This document shows positions 1 through 7,733 of a stretch of 64,000 nt of DNA, piece after piece (the stretch's first letter is position 1; every line of letters starts with the position of its first letter). The stretch is from NCBI GenBank assembly GCA_900539195.1, contig UQBC01000011.1, forward strand, positions 6,071 through 70,070, given 5' to 3'. Origin of the DNA: an uncultured Oscillospiraceae bacterium (GTDB taxonomy: Bacteria > Bacillota > Clostridia > Oscillospirales > Ruminococcaceae). A model generated the notes under the pieces. It worked only from the letters and a program-made list of their open reading frames with translations, searched no databases and had not been told where the DNA came from. Position numbers and translations under genes: made by a program.

Positions 1-1339
1 TAAGCTCCTCGTCTGTGGGAATGTAGTCGCTCATTTCGTGATCGTTGAACTTCTGGTATGCGACCATATCAAAGTAGCCTGTGCCTGTAAGGCCGAAGAG
101 GATAGTCTTTTCTTCGCCTGTTTCCTTGCACTTCATAGCCTCGTCTATCGCAACTCTGATTGCGTGGCTGCTCTCGGGAGCTGGGAGGATACCCTCTGTT
201 CTTGCAAACTGTTCGGCGGCGGCGAATACGCTTGTCTGCTCAACTGAGCGTGCTGTGATATATCCATCGTGGTAGAGCTGTGAAAGAACACTGCTCATGC
301 CGTGGTAGCGCAGACCGCCTGCGTGGTTTGCGGAGGGAATGAACGTACTGCCGAGCGTGTACATCTTAGCGAGCGGGCAAACAGCACCTGTGTCGCAGAA
401 GTCATAAGCATAAACGCCTCTTGTGAGCGAGGGGCAGGACGCAGGCTCAACGGCGATGAATTCATAGTCGGCTTCGCCACGGAGCTTTTCGCCCATAAAG
501 GGAGAGATAAGACCGCCGAGGTTAGATCCGCCGCCTGCACAGCCGATGATCATATCGGGCTTTATGCCGTACTTTTCGCAGGCTGTCTTTGTTTCAAGAC
601 CGATGACCGTCTGGTGCAGAAGTACCTGCGACAGCACCGAGCCGAGAACATATCTGTAGCCCTCGTGCGTTGTTGCGCATTCAACGGCTTCGGAAATTGC
701 ACAGCCGAGCGAGCCTGTCGTGCCGGGGAATTCAGCGTTTATCTTCTTTCCTACCTCTGTTTCCATTGAGGGGGAGGGAGTAACGTTTGCGCCGTAGGTT
801 CTCATAACCTCACGTCTGAAAGGCTTCTGCTCGTATGAGCATTTAACCATAAATACCTTGCAGTCAAGTCCGAGATATGCACAAGCCATTGAAAGCGCTG
901 TGCCCCACTGACCTGCACCTGTTTCTGTTGTAACACCCTTCAGGCCCTGCTTCTTGGCGTAATAGGCCTGAGCTATCGCACTGTTCAGCTTGTGCGAACC
1001 GCTTGTGTTGTTGCCCTCGAATTTGTAGTATATCTTGGCAGGTGTACCGAGTGCCTTTTCAAGACAATATGCTCTTACTAAGGGAGCGGGTCTGTACATC
1101 TTGTAGAAGTCGATTATCTCCCGGGGAATGTCGATGTAGGGAGTTGTATCGTCAAGCTCCTGCTTTGCAAGCTCTGTACAGAATACGTGGCTCAGCTCCT
1201 CGAGCGTACAGGGCTGATGTGTTGCAGGATTTAACAGCGGAGCAGGCTTGTTCTTCATATCCGCTCTTACGTTGTACCACTGACGGGGAAGCTCGTTTTC
1301 TTCAAGATAAATTTTGTACGGGATTTCTCTGTTTGCCAT
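1..1339 (-). CDS. trpB: Tryptophan synthase beta chain, TrpB2 type (3' end outside window)
   Basis: PLP enzyme that makes tryptophan from indole and serine. The reading frame starts at an ATG at 1339 behind a GAAAGGAAAA ribosome site and runs off the window at base 1 after about 446 residues, so only the last few residues and the stop are missing. The N-terminus (MANREIPYKIYLEENELP) and the extended segment before the core are those of the TrpB2 subgroup. SGSHKLNSA carries the Schiff-base lysine, TETGAGQWG is the substrate loop and GCAGGGSNLGG the phosphate-binding glycine loop. No trpA or other trp gene is visible next to it, as is common for TrpB2, which often works as a stand-alone indole salvage enzyme. 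Expression is controlled by the upstream T-box with a UGG specifier, which fits the assignment. Subgroup placement comes from motif reading. Confidence 0.95.
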   Translation of the reverse strand, partial: MANREIPYKIYLEENELPRQWYNVRADMKNKPAPLLNPATHQPCTLEELSHVFCTELAKQELDDTTPYIDIPREIIDFYKMYRPAPLVRAYCLEKALGTPAKIYYKFEGNNTSGSHKLNSAIAQAYYAKKQGLKGVTTETGAGQWGTALSMACAYLGLDCKVFMVKCSYEQKPFRREVMRTYGANVTPSPSMETEVGKKINAEFPGTTGSLGCAISEAVECATTHEGYRYVLGSVLSQVLLHQTVIGLETKTACEKYGIKPDMIIGCAGGGSNLGGLISPFMGEKLRGEADYEFIAVEPASCPSLTRGVYAYDFCDTGAVCPLAKMYTLGSTFIPSANHAGGLRYHGMSSVLSQLYHDGYITARSVEQTSVFAAAEQFARTEGILPAPESSHAIRVAIDEAMKCKETGEEKTILFGLTGTGYFDMVAYQKFNDHEMSDYIPTDEEL

Positions 1340-1360
1340 AATAATTTTCCTTTCTACGAG

Positions 1361-1434
1361 GCGGGCGGCTGTGAGCCGCTCCAAATTCCGCCTTTGATTT
1401 GCTTTCTGTTAATGGGACTGTTAGCGTAACGGCG
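1361..1434 (-). repeat. Dispersed palindromic repeat between the T-box and trpB
   Basis: On the minus strand this reads CCCGCCGTTACGC near 1434-1420, then AAAGGCGGAATTTGG and GCGGCTCACAGCCGC near 1395-1370. The same words recur in the same order at 2458-2537 on the plus strand and in part at 36237-36300. The GCGGCT..AGCCGC part can fold into a hairpin just upstream of the trpB ribosome binding site, inside the transcript. Confidence 0.6.
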
Positions 1435-1700
1435 GGGATAAAACATGGTGTGTTTTGAACGTTTTGTTTTGTTGTTATGAAATAATCCGCATAACGAGGA
1501 TAACAAAACATTGTGTGCTTTACCGTGTCGTTTAGCCTTCCCGAAAGCTGTTTTGGCGGAGTGCTTAAGTTCTTCGTGGAACATTCCACAGTCCGACAGC
1601 CTGTATATTATTCAGCAACGCATTATGTCGGCTCTGCCCTGCTGTCATGCCATGTGCCATGATGATAGCTTCAACGTAGAGATTGAATGTCCGGGAAAAC

Positions 1701-1978
1701 AAAAAACTCCCGTCCCAGTTGGGACAGGAGTATAGTTTACCTGCGGTACCACCCAAATTACCGTATAATAAAACACGGTCACTCGCTACACATACTATCA
1801 TATGTGCGACCTGTAACGGAGGTATCCGTCTCCCCTAAAATATCGCCTGACGATATTCTCGGTTTGCCCTCGTGAGTCCATTCACAAGCGTATGTATCAT
1901 TGCCTTTACACCGACCGGCAACTCTCTGTCATACAGTGACGGGTGCTACTACTCTCACTCATAGGTTTAACATATTCT
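1701..1978 (-). ncRNA. T-box leader, tryptophan (UGG specifier)
   Basis: Transcribed leader that senses uncharged tRNA. On the minus strand it contains the AGAGAG and GGTCGGTGTAAAGGC stem I landmarks near 1927-1900, and a specifier loop GTGAATGGACTCAC with codon UGG (Trp) at 1880-1878. The 14-nt T-box core GGGTGGTACCGCAG lies at 1754-1741. A terminator hairpin CTCCTGTCCC/GGGACGGGAG follows, ending in TTTTTTG at about 1731-1701. Uncharged tRNA-Trp should favour the antiterminator and let transcription reach trpB. About 360 nt separate the terminator from the trpB start, which is unusually long. The 3' part of that gap holds a palindromic repeat; in the rest no gene was recognised. Confidence 0.93.
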
Positions 1979-1984
1979 GTGTTC

Positions 1985-2013
1985 ATTATATCCGCTGTAA
2001 AACCGTTTGTCAA
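1985..2013 (-). promoter_or_regulatory. Promoter of the T-box/trpB transcript
   Basis: Perfect consensus TTGACA at 2013-2008 and TATAAT at 1990-1985 with a 17-bp spacer, placing the transcription start near 1978, directly in front of T-box stem I. Confidence 0.9.
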
Positions 2014-2132
2014 GTGCTTTTTTGAAATTTCCGTAAATTTTTTCAAATCCTCCGATATTACTATGTTGAATAGCCCGATATGAAATAAAGCAATACAGCG
2101 TTGCATAATAGACTAAACCGCCTTGATAACTT

Positions 2133-2170
2133 AAAGGCAATACCGCATAATTAACGGCTATCACCTTTGT
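2133..2170. repeat. Small palindromic intergenic element, copy 1
   Basis: AGGCAATACCG and CGGCTATCACCT flank ATAATTAA and can form an imperfect hairpin. The inverted sequence occurs again at 47126-47161 between flgC and flgB, so this is a dispersed element and not a local structure. Confidence 0.5.
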
Positions 2171-2332
2171 CACACGCTTGCTTGCATATTTTCCGCCATC
2201 TTGCACAAATTTCGCTTGACAGGCGCCGGCCTGCCTGCACTCAATTTATACAATCTGACGAAAAATCTGACTGCGCAATCGCATGACAATAATTATGTGG
2301 TTTTGCCTTAAATACATTGTGCATTTTACCGA

Positions 2333-2361
2333 TTGAAACAGGAGGGGCAATATAGTATAAT
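2333..2361 (+). promoter_or_regulatory. Promoter of the MATE gene
   Basis: TTGAAA at 2333-2338 and TATAAT at 2356-2361 with a 17-bp spacer. The leader to the gene is about 225 nt and contains a dispersed palindromic repeat. Confidence 0.75.
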
Positions 2362-2457
2362 TGCTTAGCAATAAATTAATAAGAAGTCACATTCAGAGAT
2401 GCGGTGGTATCGCATAAAATTATAGCTATAACATACAAGGCACACTATTTTTTATTC

Positions 2458-2550
2458 CCGCCGTTACGCAAACGATTCACACAGCAGAAAGTTGATTAAA
2501 GGCGGAATATGGAGCGGCACATTGCCGCCCGCCCGCCGTTACGCAAACAA
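2458..2550 (+). repeat. Dispersed palindromic repeat in the MATE leader
   Basis: CCGCCGTTACGCAAAC occurs twice (from 2458 and from 2532), flanking AAAGGCGGAATATGGAGCGGC and GCCGCCCGCC. It is the same element as at 1361-1434 in the opposite orientation. It again lies in a 5' leader, ending about 25 nt before a ribosome binding site. Confidence 0.6.
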
Positions 2551-2591
2551 TCCCGCTAATACAAAGTCGGTAAAAGGAGGAAAATGTTTAT

Positions 2592-3962
2592 ATGTCAGCA
2601 GTAAAAGACCTTACAAAAGGCTCACCTATGAAGCTCATACTCGGATTTATGCTCCCTATGCTGTTAGGACTTCTCTTTCAGCAGTTTTACAATATGGTCG
2701 ATACGATAGTCGTCGGACAGTTCCTCGGTGTAAACGCACTCGCAGGTGTCGGCTCGACAGGCTCGGTGAACTTCCTTGTTCTCGGCTTCTGCATGGGCGT
2801 ATGCGCGGGCTTTGCCATACCCGTTGCGCAGAAATTCGGAGAAAAGGATTTTGACGGTCTGCGTAAGTTTGTCGGCAATACGATATGGCTTGGCATAGGC
2901 TTCGCCGCAGTAATGACAACAGCGACCTGCCTGCTTTGCGGAAACATCCTCCACTGGATGAATACGCCCGACACGGTTTTTAAAGAGGCGTATGACTATA
3001 TCTTCGTGATTTTCTTAGGCATCCCCGTAACGTTCCTCTATAACATTTTATCGGGATTTATCCGCTCGCTCGGCGATTCAAAATCCCCCGTTGTCATTCT
3101 GATTATTTCAAGCATACTCAATGTCGGCCTTGATCTGCTGTTCATTCTGGTGTTTGATATGGGCGTAGCCGGTGCAGGCTGGGCTACCGTCCTTGCACAG
3201 CTTATATCCGGTATCGCCTGCCTTGTATATATGATAAAGCGCTTTGATATCCTGCACTTATCAAGGAAAGATTTAAAACCCGACGCTTATTCAATGAGCA
3301 GGCTTTGCGCTATGGGCGTGCCTATGGGACTTCAGTATTCCATTACCGCTATCGGAAGTATTCTTTTACAGTCGGCGGTAAATTCGCTCGGTGAAACCTA
3401 TATGGCGGCTGTCACCGCAGGAAGCAAGGTAACACAGTTCCTGTGCTGTCCGTTTGACGCAATGGGTTCTACAATGGCCACCTACTGCGGTCAGAACGTA
3501 GGCGCAGGCAGGGTCGACCGTATCGAAAGCGGCGTTAAGAAATGCTCGATGCTCGGCATAGCCTATGCGATAATCGCCCTTATCGTGATAATACCGTTCG
3601 GCGGCGAATTTTCAAAGCTGTTTATAGACGGAACGCAGACAGAAATACTGGATCTTGCAAAGCAGTTTTTGTGGCTCAATGTGGTGTTCTACATTCCGCT
3701 TGCATTCGTAAACATTATCCGCTTTTCGATACAGGGACTTGGCAACAGCCAGCTTGCCGTTTTTGCCGGAGTATTCGAGATGATAGCAAGAGGCGGTGTG
3801 GCACTGGGACTTGTTCCCGCTTTCGGATATGTCGCCGTATGTCTTGCCAGCCCTGCGGCATGGGTGCTTGCCGATCTGTTCCTCTTCCCTGCGTTCTTCC
3901 ACTCTGTGAAGATACTGAAAAGAAGATTTCCGGTAAGCCGCAATACGCAAAAAGAGGAATAA
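2592..3962 (+). CDS. MATE family multidrug/organic cation exporter
   Basis: 456-residue polytopic membrane protein with about 12 hydrophobic segments, the usual MATE length. The N-terminal LTKGSPMKLILGFMLPMLLGLLFQQ and the motif YNMVDTIVVGQFLGVNALAGVG are typical of the clostridial DinF/NorM-like branch. The family exports drugs and metabolites from the cytoplasm in exchange for Na+ or H+; the substrate cannot be read from sequence. The start is the ATG at 2592, 9 nt after AAAGGAGG. The gene has its own promoter and stands alone, with a separate promoter before the next gene. Confidence 0.92.
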   Translation: MSAVKDLTKGSPMKLILGFMLPMLLGLLFQQFYNMVDTIVVGQFLGVNALAGVGSTGSVNFLVLGFCMGVCAGFAIPVAQKFGEKDFDGLRKFVGNTIWLGIGFAAVMTTATCLLCGNILHWMNTPDTVFKEAYDYIFVIFLGIPVTFLYNILSGFIRSLGDSKSPVVILIISSILNVGLDLLFILVFDMGVAGAGWATVLAQLISGIACLVYMIKRFDILHLSRKDLKPDAYSMSRLCAMGVPMGLQYSITAIGSILLQSAVNSLGETYMAAVTAGSKVTQFLCCPFDAMGSTMATYCGQNVGAGRVDRIESGVKKCSMLGIAYAIIALIVIIPFGGEFSKLFIDGTQTEILDLAKQFLWLNVVFYIPLAFVNIIRFSIQGLGNSQLAVFAGVFEMIARGGVALGLVPAFGYVAVCLASPAAWVLADLFLFPAFFHSVKILKRRFPVSRNTQKEE

Positions 3963-3987
3963 CCGGAGAATTAATGTCATGACCGGC

Positions 3988-4015
3988 TTGCATAATTCAC
4001 GTTTTATGGTATACT
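3988..4015 (+). promoter_or_regulatory. Promoter of the thioredoxin-reductase-like gene
   Basis: TTGCAT at 3988-3993 and TATACT at 4010-4015, 16-bp spacer, upstream of the start at 4071. Confidence 0.6.
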
Positions 4016-4070
4016 TTACAGTGTAGTGAGAAAAAACGGCTTACGGGCAATCGACATAAAGGAGTACCGG

Positions 4071-4946
4071 ATGAGCGAAACACCTTCATATGATATAGCA
4101 ATAATCGGCACAGGACCTGCCGGAATTTCTGCGGCGATAAATGCAAAGATACGAAATAAGAAGTTTATCCTTTTCGGCAGTGATAAGCTCAGCACAAAGG
4201 TTGAGTGTTCACACCTTATTTCAAATTACCCTGCCCTGCCTGAAATCAGCGGCAGGGAGCTTAACGAAAAACTTGCTTCTCATCTGAAACAGATGGATAT
4301 AGCGATAACAAACGAGCGCATAACAGGCGTATACAATATGGGAAAGTATTTTATGCTGCTTGCCGACCAAAAGGAATATAAGGCGGACGCTGTGATTTTA
4401 GCAACGGGCGCACAGACCGTAAAAGAGATAAACGGAGAACGTGAGCTTCTCGGTAAAGGCGTAAGCTATTGTGCAACCTGTGACGGCAACTTCTACACGG
4501 GTAAAACAATAGCGGTTATCAGTGATAACAAGGAAAGCGAAGAGGAAGTAGATTTTCTTGCGGATATTGCAGATAAGGTGTACTTCTACCCGTCCTACAA
4601 GACCGATTATTCAAAGGAAAACGTTGAGCGCCTGACCTCTCCCGTAAAAAGCGTTGACGGAGAACGCCACGCAGGCGGTATAACTCTTGCGGACGGCACA
4701 CAGTTTGCCGTTGACGGCGTATTTTTCTTAAAACAGTCGATTTCTGCCGATGTATTGCTAGGCGGTCTTGAAATGAACGACGGCAGTATTGCGGTAAATC
4801 ATGATATGTCGACCAATATCAAAGGTTGCTTTGCCTGCGGCGATTGCACAGGAAAGCCGTATCAGATAGCAAAGGCTGTAGGCGAGGGTAACACCGCCCT
4901 GCACAGCGCAATAACCTATCTTTCTGAGCTTAAAAACAAAACCTAA
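4071..4946 (+). CDS. Thioredoxin-reductase-like flavoprotein with degenerate NADPH site
   Basis: 291-residue soluble flavoprotein of the low-molecular-weight thioredoxin reductase family. GTGPAG near residue 13 is the FAD site, CATC at 134-137 the redox-active disulfide, and GDCTGKPYQIAKAVGEG near the end closes on FAD. The second nucleotide-binding domain should show GGGDSA and HRR-type NADPH motifs, but here it reads IAVISDNKESEEEV (147-160) with no glycine-rich loop and no basic cluster. The enzyme may therefore not use NADPH. Clostridia are known to have ferredoxin-dependent flavin thioredoxin reductases with this kind of loss. The ATG at 4071 follows AAAGGAG; an upstream in-frame start at 4026 lacks one. 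No thioredoxin gene is adjacent. Confidence 0.8.
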   Translation: MSETPSYDIAIIGTGPAGISAAINAKIRNKKFILFGSDKLSTKVECSHLISNYPALPEISGRELNEKLASHLKQMDIAITNERITGVYNMGKYFMLLADQKEYKADAVILATGAQTVKEINGERELLGKGVSYCATCDGNFYTGKTIAVISDNKESEEEVDFLADIADKVYFYPSYKTDYSKENVERLTSPVKSVDGERHAGGITLADGTQFAVDGVFFLKQSISADVLLGGLEMNDGSIAVNHDMSTNIKGCFACGDCTGKPYQIAKAVGEGNTALHSAITYLSELKNKT

Positions 4947-4954
4947 TAAAAGTC

Positions 4955-4990
4955 AAGCCCTACAGATTGAATATTCTGTAGGGCTTGTAT
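4955..4990 (+). terminator. Terminator after the flavoprotein gene
   Basis: Perfect 12-bp stem AAGCCCTACAGA/TCTGTAGGGCTT around an 8-nt loop. The U tract is weak on the plus strand. On the minus strand the hairpin is followed by GACTTTTATT, so it may also serve the converging lipid kinase gene. Confidence 0.7.
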
Positions 4991-5131
4991 TATACCTATC
5001 ATAAAACCTCGCCAACTCCGCTCGGTTCTTCACATCATACCATCACAATTTAAATCCGTCGCCACAGTCAAAGCACGGACGCTTGCAGCGGCTTTGTGCG
5101 ACCGCAAGACGCCGCAATTCTTCATTTTCCA

Positions 5132-6040
5132 TTATACCGTTTCCGGCTCTTTTTCTGCTTTATGTATGGCAATATCCGATTTATCGTAAGCCTTTACCGA
5201 ATATTCCGTAACATTCTTTATCGTTTCGCCATCGATCTGCAATGCTGTCGGTGCGTCAAAATGTACGGTAATATCCCTACCCGTTAAAACCTCCACCATT
5301 TCGGTATGACTTATGTGTTCGCCCTTGAAAATCGACGGGAATACCATAAGGGTTTTAAGCTTTCCGCTTCCGTACATTATAACTACCGATAAAGTGCCGT
5401 CGGGATTGTTTCTTACCTGATTCGGTGCATTCATCATACCGCCGCCGTAAAATCTGCCGTGCATTGTCGGCGCAAGCCATACTTTCTTATAGCTGTATTC
5501 CTTGCCGTCAACGGTGATCACCGCATTCGCCGGTCTGAAGCGGAACAGCAGACCTTTAATTGCTATAGAGGTATAATTTATCGGTTTGTCGGATTTAGCG
5601 CGAAGCTCATCCCCGACCTCGCAACAATAGCCGTCAATACCGTATCCGACAGCATTGATAAACCGTGAACTTTTGCCGTTTACCGTAACGATCGGCAGTT
5701 CTCTGACATATTCGTTTATCCTTATCGGTTTACAACCCGGCTCTTTGCCGAGGTCGCGCATAAAGTCATTTCCACTGCCTGTGGCGTAAAAATACAACGG
5801 ATTTTCATACGGATAACCATCACTGTCGTTTATAAAACGGTTGAGCGTGCCGTCACCGCCGCAGATTATAATATCGCTTTTGGGAGATATGCTGTCAAAG
5901 AATTTGCCGTAGCTTGTTATCTGCGTCATATTGCAGTATTTCAATTCTTCATCTTTATATATATCAGTAAGCTTTTTTGAAAGCTCTTCGCCTTTTCCGT
6001 TGCCGGACAGCGGATTGTACAGTATGTATTTTATGCTCAT
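5132..6040 (-). CDS. Diacylglycerol kinase-like lipid kinase (DagK/YegS family)
   Basis: 302-residue cytoplasmic enzyme of the DAGK catalytic family, which phosphorylates diacylglycerol or related lipids with ATP. The N-terminal YNPLSGNGKG and the nucleotide motif ICGGDGTLNRFI (residues 59-70) are diagnostic. The middle GSGNDFMRDLG and the C-terminal beta-sandwich segment with HFDAPTALQIDGE also fit. The ATG at 6040 is preceded by AGGAGGGC at 6052-6046 and is preferred over longer in-frame starts. It is transcribed divergently from the ATPase gene. The lipid substrate is not determined. Confidence 0.9.
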   Translation of the reverse strand: MSIKYILYNPLSGNGKGEELSKKLTDIYKDEELKYCNMTQITSYGKFFDSISPKSDIIICGGDGTLNRFINDSDGYPYENPLYFYATGSGNDFMRDLGKEPGCKPIRINEYVRELPIVTVNGKSSRFINAVGYGIDGYCCEVGDELRAKSDKPINYTSIAIKGLLFRFRPANAVITVDGKEYSYKKVWLAPTMHGRFYGGGMMNAPNQVRNNPDGTLSVVIMYGSGKLKTLMVFPSIFKGEHISHTEMVEVLTGRDITVHFDAPTALQIDGETIKNVTEYSVKAYDKSDIAIHKAEKEPETV

Positions 6041-6111
6041 ATACGCCCTCCTCTTAAAAGCGGCAACCCGATCCTTTATGATTATTATTGTTCCTTCGGC
6101 TCTTTTGGTAT

Positions 6112-6140
6112 AGTATAACAAATTTAAACGGATTTTGCAA
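6112..6140 (-). promoter_or_regulatory. Promoter of the lipid kinase gene
   Basis: TTGCAA at 6140-6135 and TATACT at 6117-6112 on the minus strand with a 17-bp spacer. Confidence 0.7.
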
Positions 6141-6309
6141 TATATTGTTGCAATTTGTCAACAGATATGGCGAAAATTGTGGAAGTTGACGCTTGAATTC
6201 AGGCAAAACCGTGAATTTATTGCGTGCCTTTGTATATTTCAGTTTTTCTTGATCAAACCGAAAAAGTTGATAATTTTCCAAAGTTTTTACGGATTTTAAG
6301 TAAAAACTA

Positions 6310-6338
6310 TTGAATTTTATGAAGTTTTTGGGTATACT
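6310..6338 (+). promoter_or_regulatory. Promoter of the DUF4143 ATPase gene
   Basis: TTGAAT at 6310-6315 and TATACT at 6333-6338 with a 17-bp spacer, only about 20 nt before the start codon and overlapping the ribosome site region. Confidence 0.75.
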
Positions 6339-6358
6339 AGATAAAAGGAGGCGATACA

Positions 6359-7558
6359 ATGATTATAAGAACTCGTTATTTGGATATATTGAAAACATAT
6401 CGTGATGTTCCGCTGGTAAAAATACTTTCCGGTATCCGCCGTTGCGGCAAATCGACTATTCTTGATATGCTGGAAAAAGACCTGCTTGAAAGCGGCGTTT
6501 CTGCCGACCATATAATTCATTTGCGCTATACGTCGGAGGAACTTGATGACAGTATGACAGCAAAGCTGATGTACCGGGATATAAAGGAAAAGATGACCGA
6601 TAACAATCGTTATTATCTTCTGCTTGACGAGGTACAGGAAGTCAGCAATTGGGAAAAAGCGGTCAACAGTCTGCTGGAAGATGCCAATACCGATATCTAT
6701 GTAACAGGTTCCAACTCGAAACTGATGTCAAGCGAAATATCAACTTATCTGACCGGACGATATATATCTATTCCGGTGTTTACTTTGTCGTTTGCAGAAT
6801 ATATAGAGTTTAAAAAAGGAAAAGGCGGTACGGTCAAAGAGCTTCTGAACGAATATATACGCACAGGCGGTTTTCCGATCGTCGCAATCGGTAACTTTGA
6901 TGAACGCTCGTCCTATCAGATCGCAGAAGGTATATACAATTCGGTCATTACCGGCGATATCGTAAGAAGACACCATATTACAAATTTCGATTTGTTCAAT
7001 CGTGTTGTAAAATATGTTATTGAAAATGTCGGAAAAACCTTTTCTGCAAATGCCATTGTAAAATTTATGAAGAGCGAAGGTCGTTCTTTGTCGGTTGAAT
7101 CGGTATATAATTATCTGGAATGGTTAGAAAAAGCCTTTGTGATTTACCGTTGCAGCAGGTATGATATGCAAGGAAAAAGCGTTCTGAAAACACAGGAAAA
7201 ATTCTATCTTGCGGATTCGTCGCTGAAATACTGTGTGATGGGCTTCAACCCTAAATCCGTTGCCGCAATGCTTGAAAATATTGTATACTTTGAGCTCAGA
7301 CGGAAAGGTTACGATGTATATATCGGGAAGAATGCCGACAAAGAAATTGATTTCATTGCCGCACATCTGGATAAACGTTTATATGTACAGGTGTGCAGAA
7401 ATCTCCCCGAAGAATCCGACCGCGAAATCGCCAACCTGCTAGAGATCAAAGACCACTATCCGAAATATGTGGTGACGCTCGATGAACTGGCGGGAGGTAA
7501 CATTAACGGGGTAAGAATAGTTCATCTTGCGGATTTTTTGTTAAGTGAAGAATACTGA
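6359..7558 (+). CDS. AAA-family ATPase with DUF4143 domain
   Basis: 399 residues. Residues 20-160 form a P-loop ATPase (AAA_14 type) with Walker A SGIRRCGKST near 24-33 and Walker B YYLLLDEVQEV. A sensor-like TGSNSKLMSSEISTYLTGRY follows. The C-terminal half (about 200-390) matches the DUF4143 layout, ending in a nuclease-like fold with GKNADKEIDFIA. Such proteins are abundant in gut anaerobes and archaea and their role is unknown. Similarity to restriction-like nucleases is suspected for the C-terminal domain. The start follows AAAGGAGG. It is separated from the Fic gene by its own promoter and 155 bp, so the two are neighbours, not an obvious operon. Confidence 0.85.
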   Translation: MIIRTRYLDILKTYRDVPLVKILSGIRRCGKSTILDMLEKDLLESGVSADHIIHLRYTSEELDDSMTAKLMYRDIKEKMTDNNRYYLLLDEVQEVSNWEKAVNSLLEDANTDIYVTGSNSKLMSSEISTYLTGRYISIPVFTLSFAEYIEFKKGKGGTVKELLNEYIRTGGFPIVAIGNFDERSSYQIAEGIYNSVITGDIVRRHHITNFDLFNRVVKYVIENVGKTFSANAIVKFMKSEGRSLSVESVYNYLEWLEKAFVIYRCSRYDMQGKSVLKTQEKFYLADSSLKYCVMGFNPKSVAAMLENIVYFELRRKGYDVYIGKNADKEIDFIAAHLDKRLYVQVCRNLPEESDREIANLLEIKDHYPKYVVTLDELAGGNINGVRIVHLADFLLSEEY

Positions 7559-7633
7559 TTTAATAACTATGGAATAACACTATCAGGTATTTGCGTTCGG
7601 CACGCAATCCGAATTGCATATAAAAATCGAAAT

Positions 7634-7663
7634 CTGCATATAGACAACTTGTTTTATATGCAG
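7634..7663. promoter_or_regulatory. Upstream inverted repeat, candidate operator of fic
   Basis: CTGCATATA at 7634-7642 and TATATGCAG at 7655-7663, a 9-bp inverted repeat with a 12-nt gap. It uses the same half-site as the palindrome covering the fic promoter. Confidence 0.5.
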
Positions 7664-7680
7664 GAAGATGTATGAAAATC

Positions 7681-7709
7681 TTGATTTTCTGCATATAATA
7701 TGCTAAAAT
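7681..7709 (+). promoter_or_regulatory. Promoter of fic
   Basis: TTGATT at 7681-7686 and TAAAAT at 7704-7709 with a 17-bp spacer. A palindrome at 7689-7718 covers the spacer and the -10 box. Confidence 0.65.
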
Positions 7710-7718
7710 TATATGCAG
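7689..7718. promoter_or_regulatory. Palindromic operator overlapping the fic promoter
   Basis: Perfect 11-bp arms CTGCATATAAT (7689-7699) and ATTATATGCAG (7708-7718) with an 8-nt centre. A protein bound here would block the -10 box. The Fic protein ends in a winged-helix-like segment and could be the binder; that is inference. Confidence 0.65.
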
Positions 7719-7733
7719 AAAGGTTGGCGCTGT

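Noticed and set aside
1565..1801. Minus-strand frame of 78 codons through the T-box end
   Set aside because: It runs through the T-box core and terminator hairpin; structure explains the conservation and no ribosome site precedes it.
1361..2550. Composite transposon bounded by inverted repeats
   Set aside because: The inverted copies are imperfect leader repeats, a third copy lies elsewhere, and nothing between them resembles a transposase.
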